Assembly (NCBI GenBank): GCA_041658955.1 | Contig: JBAZZE010000020.1 | Span: 1-17,072 of the forward strand | Direction: 5' to 3' | DNA from: UBA2283 sp041658955 | Lineage (GTDB): Bacteria; Patescibacteriota; Microgenomatia; UBA12405 | Length of the DNA stretch: 17,072 nucleotides | Shown here: piece by piece, positions 13,288-17,072 of the stretch | How positions within the stretch are numbered: position 1 is the first letter of the stretch | Layout: the number at the start of each line of letters is the position of its first letter | The notes under the pieces: generated by a model | The model's input: only the letters and a program-made list of their open reading frames with translations | What the model was told of the DNA's origin: nothing | Database searches by the model: none | Made by a program: the position numbers and the translations under genes

Positions 13288-13782
13288 TTTTAGTAAGTAT
13301 CCCAGCACCTTAAACAACAGGTGGAGAAATAATCCTACAGTCAGCATTACTAACACTTCTATCCAGTTAAATATTACCCAGGGTAGCGACACTACTACAA
13401 TTCCAAAAAACCAGTCAGTCTGATCCCATGGAAACCAAGAAACACCCGAAGGAATATTTAATCTTCTTTTAAAAAAACTTTTTATGGCATCACCCGACAA
13501 TGCACCTATTCCCATTATCGCCCCAAAAAACCAAGGCAGGGGGTGGTTCACTTCTCTTATAGTAATGTTCTTTAATAGTAGGAATACTATTTCAGCCGCC
13601 AATATCCCAGTCACAAATCCTCGTACTGTCTTATGATCCCCAAATATTCTTTTCCCGTTCCATGATTTACCCATATCAATGGGAGTGTTCCATTTTGGCC
13701 ATAATTTTACAGCCATCGGAGGAATCATGTTTGCAATACCCGCTGGTAGCATCACCCAAAAAAGTTTCCACCAATCTATCAT
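13267..13782 (-). CDS. carS: CDP-archaeol synthase family protein (CarS, DUF46)
   Basis: A 171-residue membrane protein of the CarS family. In archaea CarS transfers CMP from CTP to unsaturated archaetidic acid, forming CDP-archaeol; it is distantly related to bacterial CdsA. The signature blocks are intact: PAGIANMIPPMA (13-24), GKRIFGDHKTVRG (43-55), GDAIKSFFKRRLNIPSG (97-113) and PWDQTDW (118-124), with membrane helices between them. The natural substrate in a bacterium is unclear; activation of an ordinary phosphatidic acid is one option. The stop is TGA, the only TGA stop seen here. The start lies 6 bases after a TAAAAT box. Confidence 0.9.
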   Translation of the reverse strand: MIDWWKLFWVMLPAGIANMIPPMAVKLWPKWNTPIDMGKSWNGKRIFGDHKTVRGFVTGILAAEIVFLLLKNITIREVNHPLPWFFGAIMGIGALSGDAIKSFFKRRLNIPSGVSWFPWDQTDWFFGIVVVSLPWVIFNWIEVLVMLTVGLFLHLLFKVLGYLLKLNKTLI

Positions 13783-13788
13783 GGCTCT

Positions 13789-13836
13789 ATTTTAACCCAA
13801 AAATGCGCTATCGCGCTAAGTTATCCCCATGATAAT
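13789..13836. promoter_or_regulatory. Divergent carS/comF promoter region
   Basis: Minus strand TAAAAT (13794-13789) ends 6 bases before the carS ATG. Plus strand GATAAT (13831-13836) ends 10 bases before the comF ATG. Between them GCGCTA is directly repeated (13805-13810 and 13813-13818), possibly a protein-binding site. Confidence 0.45.
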
Positions 13837-13846
13837 CTCTTATTAG

Positions 13847-14479
13847 ATGTCATATTTTTTGGATATGATTTATCCCAGAACCTGTAGTTTGTGTGGCCAC
13901 ACAGGCTTATATCTTTGCCTTAGTTGTCGTCAAAGTCTTAACCACAAGGGGATTCATCTACCTAAAAATAGCCGACTTGAAGGTCATTTGAGTCTTTTTC
14001 GTTATAAAGGACTTATCAAATCTGCCATTTCTGATTTAAAATTTAAATTTGTTTCTGACATTATTAACGAAATTTCTGATCTGGTAGTTTATTCACTAGT
14101 AAACCATTACCCTCATCTACTCCGTTATTGGCAGGAAAACAATTTTGTATTTGTCCCCATTCCCCTCCATCCCTACCGCCAATTATGGCGTGGCTATAAC
14201 CAATCTGAGCTCCTTGCCACCAAGATATCTCAAGAATTAAACATGACCTCAAATGAAAATCTAATTACTCGACTTAAAAACACTCCTCCCCAATCTCTAA
14301 TAAAAGATCGTCGACTTCGGCATCAAAGCCTAAACACTACCTTCTCTTGCGCTACTACCGCCCCGCCACTGAATATAATTTTGTTTGACGACGTCTACAC
14401 CTCCGGATCAACATTAAATTCAGCCGCCTCAATCCTACCGGATAGTTGTCATCTTTGGGGTTTGTCTCTTGCAGGCTAG
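13847..14479 (+). CDS. comF: ComF family protein (phosphoribosyltransferase-like)
   Basis: A 210-residue ComF protein. A four-cysteine zinc site (Cys13, Cys16, Cys24, Cys27) leads into a type I phosphoribosyltransferase fold with FVPIPLHPYRQLWRGYNQS (102-120) and the PRPP-binding loop ILFDDVYTSGST (178-189). ComF is needed for uptake of transforming DNA in competent bacteria and is thought to act on single-stranded DNA inside the membrane. CPR bacteria often keep competence genes, possibly to scavenge nucleotides. It is monocistronic and converges on the SPFH gene; the stop codons of both lie in one palindrome. Confidence 0.92.
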   Translation: MSYFLDMIYPRTCSLCGHTGLYLCLSCRQSLNHKGIHLPKNSRLEGHLSLFRYKGLIKSAISDLKFKFVSDIINEISDLVVYSLVNHYPHLLRYWQENNFVFVPIPLHPYRQLWRGYNQSELLATKISQELNMTSNENLITRLKNTPPQSLIKDRRLRHQSLNTTFSCATTAPPLNIILFDDVYTSGSTLNSAASILPDSCHLWGLSLAG

Positions 14480-14491
14480 AACTAGTTCTAG
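14476..14491. repeat. Perfect 16-bp palindrome over two stop codons
   Basis: CTAGAACTAGTTCTAG is a perfect inverted repeat. It contains the TAG stop of comF on the plus strand (14477-14479) and the TAG stop of the SPFH gene on the minus strand (14490-14488). There is no loop and no good T tract, so it is not a classic terminator. Confidence 0.7.
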
Positions 14492-15171
14492 TTAGATTTT
14501 GGAATATTTCCACTTATTACCCGACTACTTCGAATCTCTTCTTCAGTTTTCATTTCACCCACCACTTCATTTTTTATGGAGTTCATTGTGTCCTCGATAC
14601 CTTTGCCCTCAATTGGTGTCAGTGAACTAAGGTAAAAGTTCTCGACATCTAGGCCATGATTACTTAGTGAATCTCTTAGTTCTTGTTTTATCTCATCTTC
14701 AATCTTGCTTCGGGAAGTGGCCAATGCCATAGCTAAGGTGTGATTGGTCAACACCTTTCGAATCCGACTTCTAGTAACTGGACGGACAACTTTTGACACA
14801 AAATTCTCGCCAATATTTTGCCATATCTCTGGAAGTCTTTCTGTGTCGAGTTTAATTAGTGCGGTTGCTTCGACTGCTACAAATTTATTATCAGCCGTTA
14901 CTGCATTAATTACCTCATCACCCATGATTTCTTTGTTGTCCTTAACCGTCACATCTTTAGAAATAGTGTATTCAATAAGTTGAGCGTTAAATAGTTTTAC
15001 CCGGTGAATTATTGGAATCTTAAAATGCATTCCAGGATACCAAACATTTTGCAAAACACCTTGAAAGATACTGTAAATACATCCAACGTGTCCCGGTGGC
15101 ACGGTTACAATAAACCCACCGACTACCTCGTCAACAAAAAGTGAAACTAAAAGATTATCAATTGAAGCCAT
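14488..15171 (-). CDS. SPFH/band-7 (prohibitin-like) protein
   Basis: A 227-residue SPFH-domain protein. The domain runs from VPPGHVGCIY (24-33) through the typical GMHFKIPIIHRV (47-58) and TADNKFVAVEATALIKLD, to VVRPVTRSRIRKVL and a helical segment. Prohibitin-like proteins form ring assemblies that scaffold membrane microdomains and often interact with FtsH proteases. The N-terminal stretch DNLLVSLFVDEVVGGFIV is only moderately hydrophobic, and the C-terminal coiled coil is short compared with the usual 280-300 residues, so membrane attachment and ring formation are uncertain. Its -10 box is inside the last codons of tpiA. Confidence 0.82.
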   Translation of the reverse strand: MASIDNLLVSLFVDEVVGGFIVTVPPGHVGCIYSIFQGVLQNVWYPGMHFKIPIIHRVKLFNAQLIEYTISKDVTVKDNKEIMGDEVINAVTADNKFVAVEATALIKLDTERLPEIWQNIGENFVSKVVRPVTRSRIRKVLTNHTLAMALATSRSKIEDEIKQELRDSLSNHGLDVENFYLSSLTPIEGKGIEDTMNSIKNEVVGEMKTEEEIRSSRVISGNIPKSN

Positions 15172-15178
15172 ATTTGGG

Positions 15179-15838
15179 TTAAATTATACCATTAAAACCA
15201 GCTGCAATTTCTTCCAATACTTCCTTGGGATTTTTGCTTAAGACGAAGGCACTTGAAAGGCCAACTCCTTTTGCCCCCATTTTTAAACAAACTTCCACAT
15301 CCTGTTTACTCTTGATGCCTGCTCCCACGATTAATTTTGAATTTTTTACTAAAGCCACCGCATTTTTTATGATTTCCGGTTTTTCAGTTGCTACAGATTT
15401 ATCTTTACTGGCAATTAATTCCGGAGGTTCATAGAGTATCCATTCCGGTGACAACTTATCTACCCATCCTTCAATTTGGCCAAGCGATTTTACGCAACAC
15501 ATTATTTCAAAGCCATTTGGTTTACCAGAAATAATTTTTTGGACCGTTCCTTTTGGTCTTTGTCTCTCGGAATGATTTAGCAAACTTCCCCTTATTCCCA
15601 GTTGCATCGATTGTTTCATTGATGTCCAGCCAGAGTATTTACCTTCATTAAATTCATCTACGCTTTGAAGCCACACATCGGCCCCAGTTTCTTGTTTTAC
15701 CCTAATCGCATCTATTGTTGAAGTTGCTACTACAATTCTAATTTTGTGTTCATCAGCTACTTCTTTGGCAATTTTTGCCAATTTAATAGCACCATCTCCA
15801 AAAGTCTCTTTATAGGTCTTAAAATTTATTAGGATCAT
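15179..15838 (-). CDS. tpiA: Triosephosphate isomerase, archaeal type
   Basis: Interconverts dihydroxyacetone phosphate and glyceraldehyde 3-phosphate in glycolysis. The 219-residue length and sequence style are those of the short archaeal enzymes, as opposed to the roughly 250-residue bacterial form. The catalytic residues are present: Asn5 and Lys7 in INFKTY, His89 in LLNHSERQ, and Glu137 in YEPPELI. The phosphate-binding VGAGI (171-175) and GVGLSSAFV close the barrel. It starts 2 bases after the stop of the solute-binding protein gene, implying co-transcription with a probable sugar uptake protein. Confidence 0.92.
   Translation of the reverse strand: MILINFKTYKETFGDGAIKLAKIAKEVADEHKIRIVVATSTIDAIRVKQETGADVWLQSVDEFNEGKYSGWTSMKQSMQLGIRGSLLNHSERQRPKGTVQKIISGKPNGFEIMCCVKSLGQIEGWVDKLSPEWILYEPPELIASKDKSVATEKPEIIKNAVALVKNSKLIVGAGIKSKQDVEVCLKMGAKGVGLSSAFVLSKNPKEVLEEIAAGFNGII
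15183..15188 (-). promoter_or_regulatory. -10 box of the SPFH gene
   Basis: A perfect TATAAT on the minus strand ends 11 bases before ATG 15171. It lies within the final codons of the upstream tpiA, so the SPFH gene could be transcribed separately from the operon ahead of it. Confidence 0.55.
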
Positions 15839-15840
15839 TA

Positions 15841-17072
15841 CTATTTCAATGAATATTTTTGGATCATCTGGTTAATGCCATTACGAAGATCCGGCATCAC
15901 TATCTCAGCAGTTAGATTTTTTAAGGCTAGACCGTTAATTGCGTCAGCAAAGTATTTTGACATTTCGTCATTTAAGCCTTCATCAAATGTTCGTGAAGAC
16001 AAATACCACCCATCAGCATTATTGGCTACTTTGACGAATGGTCGAGTCAGAGGGTTGGACTCCATTTTATCAGCCATACTCTTTCTCGGGTATATTTCGC
16101 CAAAACTACGAATCTGTGATGCAGCAGTATACATCTTTTCTAAATTATCTTTCGTTGATAAAAATTCCAAAAACTTCCAAGCTTCCTTTTGATTTTTGCT
16201 CTTTGAACTTACTCCCTCGGCCCAATAAGTTGACCAGTGAATGTTAGTTAAGTTAGCTTCATTATTGACTTGATCTGGTGGTACATCCTTCAGGGTTGGT
16301 AGCTGAGGTACGGTGGTGATCTCGTACTTAAGTTCGGGTATCTTCATTTCCTCAATATTAAAAGCTCTCCAGCTTGGTGCAAAATAAAATGCCAATTTAC
16401 CATTGGCAAACAACTCAGTTGATGAAGGTAGTGCCTCATCCCAAACCTGATATTTTGTCTTAAATAAGGAATAATAAGTTAGAACGTCTTGTAGTTTTTT
16501 CTCGCTATCAGCGTCAGTTAGTAGTGGGTTGACTCCACCTTGTTTCAACATTAGTCCGACAATATCACTCCAATGATCAACATTATCTACTAATCCTAGT
16601 GCTGCCCCGGATACAGTAATTTTGCCATTGGCGTCTCGAACTGTCAGTTTGGAAGCTGACTGTTCCAAATCCCACCATGATTTTGGCAAACTTACTCCAG
16701 CTGACTCAATCAAATCCTTGTTGTAAAAAAGTGAAAGTCCATCGTACATCAAGGGGATTCCCTGCCAGCTACCATTTGTCTTAATGGTATTTTTGTATGC
16801 TTCAAAAAAATCAGTATCCAAACCCACTCGACCAGCCGTATCAGTTGGTACTTTAGCCAAATCTGATTTAAAAAGAGGTACCCATGAAGAGTGAAATCTA
16901 AAAATATCTGGCGAATCAGTTCCACCTTCTTCTATTCGAGTTTTGAGTCTGGTTCTATAATTTACTTTTTGATTCCTGACGTAATTTATTTTTACACCTG
17001 GATTTTTAGTTTCATAATCAGCAATTATTGCCTGAATTGTCGAAGGTTCTTCCCATAGACCCCAATAATTTA
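15841..17072 (-). CDS. ABC transporter extracellular solute-binding protein (family 1), 5' end missing
   Basis: A sugar-type substrate-binding lipoprotein; 409 residues are visible and the frame runs open off the right edge of the window. The visible N-terminus, NYWGLWEEPSTIQAII, then YETKNPGVKINYVR and SPDIFRFHSSWVPLF, is typical of family 1 proteins shortly after the signal peptide. Further conserved blocks are GIPLMYDGLSLFYNKDLI, PKSWWDLEQSASKL and the late EAWKFLEFLSTKDNLEKMY. It would capture a sugar or oligosaccharide outside the cell and pass it to an ABC permease, probably encoded beyond the window. A TTG at 16860 is not the start. Transcription comes from outside the window. Confidence 0.92.
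   Translation of the reverse strand, partial: NYWGLWEEPSTIQAIIADYETKNPGVKINYVRNQKVNYRTRLKTRIEEGGTDSPDIFRFHSSWVPLFKSDLAKVPTDTAGRVGLDTDFFEAYKNTIKTNGSWQGIPLMYDGLSLFYNKDLIESAGVSLPKSWWDLEQSASKLTVRDANGKITVSGAALGLVDNVDHWSDIVGLMLKQGGVNPLLTDADSEKKLQDVLTYYSLFKTKYQVWDEALPSSTELFANGKLAFYFAPSWRAFNIEEMKIPELKYEITTVPQLPTLKDVPPDQVNNEANLTNIHWSTYWAEGVSSKSKNQKEAWKFLEFLSTKDNLEKMYTAASQIRSFGEIYPRKSMADKMESNPLTRPFVKVANNADGWYLSSRTFDEGLNDEMSKYFADAINGLALKNLTAEIVMPDLRNGINQMIQKYSLK

Noticed and set aside
16858..17072. TTG at 16860 as the start of the solute-binding protein
   Set aside because: The same frame stays open to the window edge and encodes typical family 1 N-terminal blocks upstream of it.
1087..17072. CRISPR arrays, insertion sequences, prophage genes or standard tRNA genes
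   Set aside because: No regular direct repeats, transposase or integrase motifs, or cloverleaf tRNA sequences were found on either strand.

Overview
The window looks like a chromosomal piece of a Candidate Phyla Radiation (Patescibacteria) bacterium, most likely Microgenomates-like. The evidence is a divergent 16S rRNA with mismatches to standard primers, an rRNA gene not linked to 23S, small AT-rich genes packed with almost no spacing, VirB2/TrbC-like small pilins with a GDP loop motif, an archaeal-type triosephosphate isomerase and a CarS (DUF46) homologue. The standard code fits: TAA and TAG are the usual stops, and TGA serves as a stop once (carS). Lineage below CPR level is inference.

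Layout. 1-1086: recF. 1087-2997: a self-contained 16S transcription unit with promoter, leader hairpins, a long inverted-repeat processing stem around the gene, a 16S with a greatly enlarged helix 6 (V1), and an intrinsic terminator; no tRNA or 23S follows. 3051-3773: uppS, tail to tail with a MazG-like gene (3775-4305, minus). 4322-5135 (minus): a three-gene operon of two VirB2/TrbC-like pilins and a 44-residue membrane peptide. It is divergent from a coiled-coil/SpoIID cell-wall protein (5161-6933), which is followed by a peptidase C15-like gene. 7462-8423: a membrane PH-domain protein coupled to a 72-residue membrane protein. 8479-10359: a large protein with an apparently dead PP2C domain, a membrane segment and a probable beta-propeller. 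10410-11630: the trans-translation locus, with smpB, a small unknown gene and ssrA (tmRNA, minus). 11614-13782: a HAD phosphatase, a YdjM-like membrane hydrolase, a PgsA-like CDP-alcohol phosphatidyltransferase and CarS. 13847-14479: comF. 14488-17072 (minus): a sugar-type ABC solute-binding protein (5' end outside the window), tpiA and an SPFH/band-7 protein.

Two themes stand out. First, many first-in-operon genes have a -10 box (TATAAT, TATACT or TAAAAT) ending only 5-8 bases before the ATG, so they are probably leaderless; a clear Shine-Dalgarno appears at one downstream gene. This spacing also corrects several start codons. Second, the tmRNA is unusual. Its acceptor stem has A3-U70 and an encoded G73 instead of the alanine signals G3.U70 and A73, and this set matches known serine tRNA acceptor elements. 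Its best tag frame is 30 codons long and lacks the usual LAA ending.
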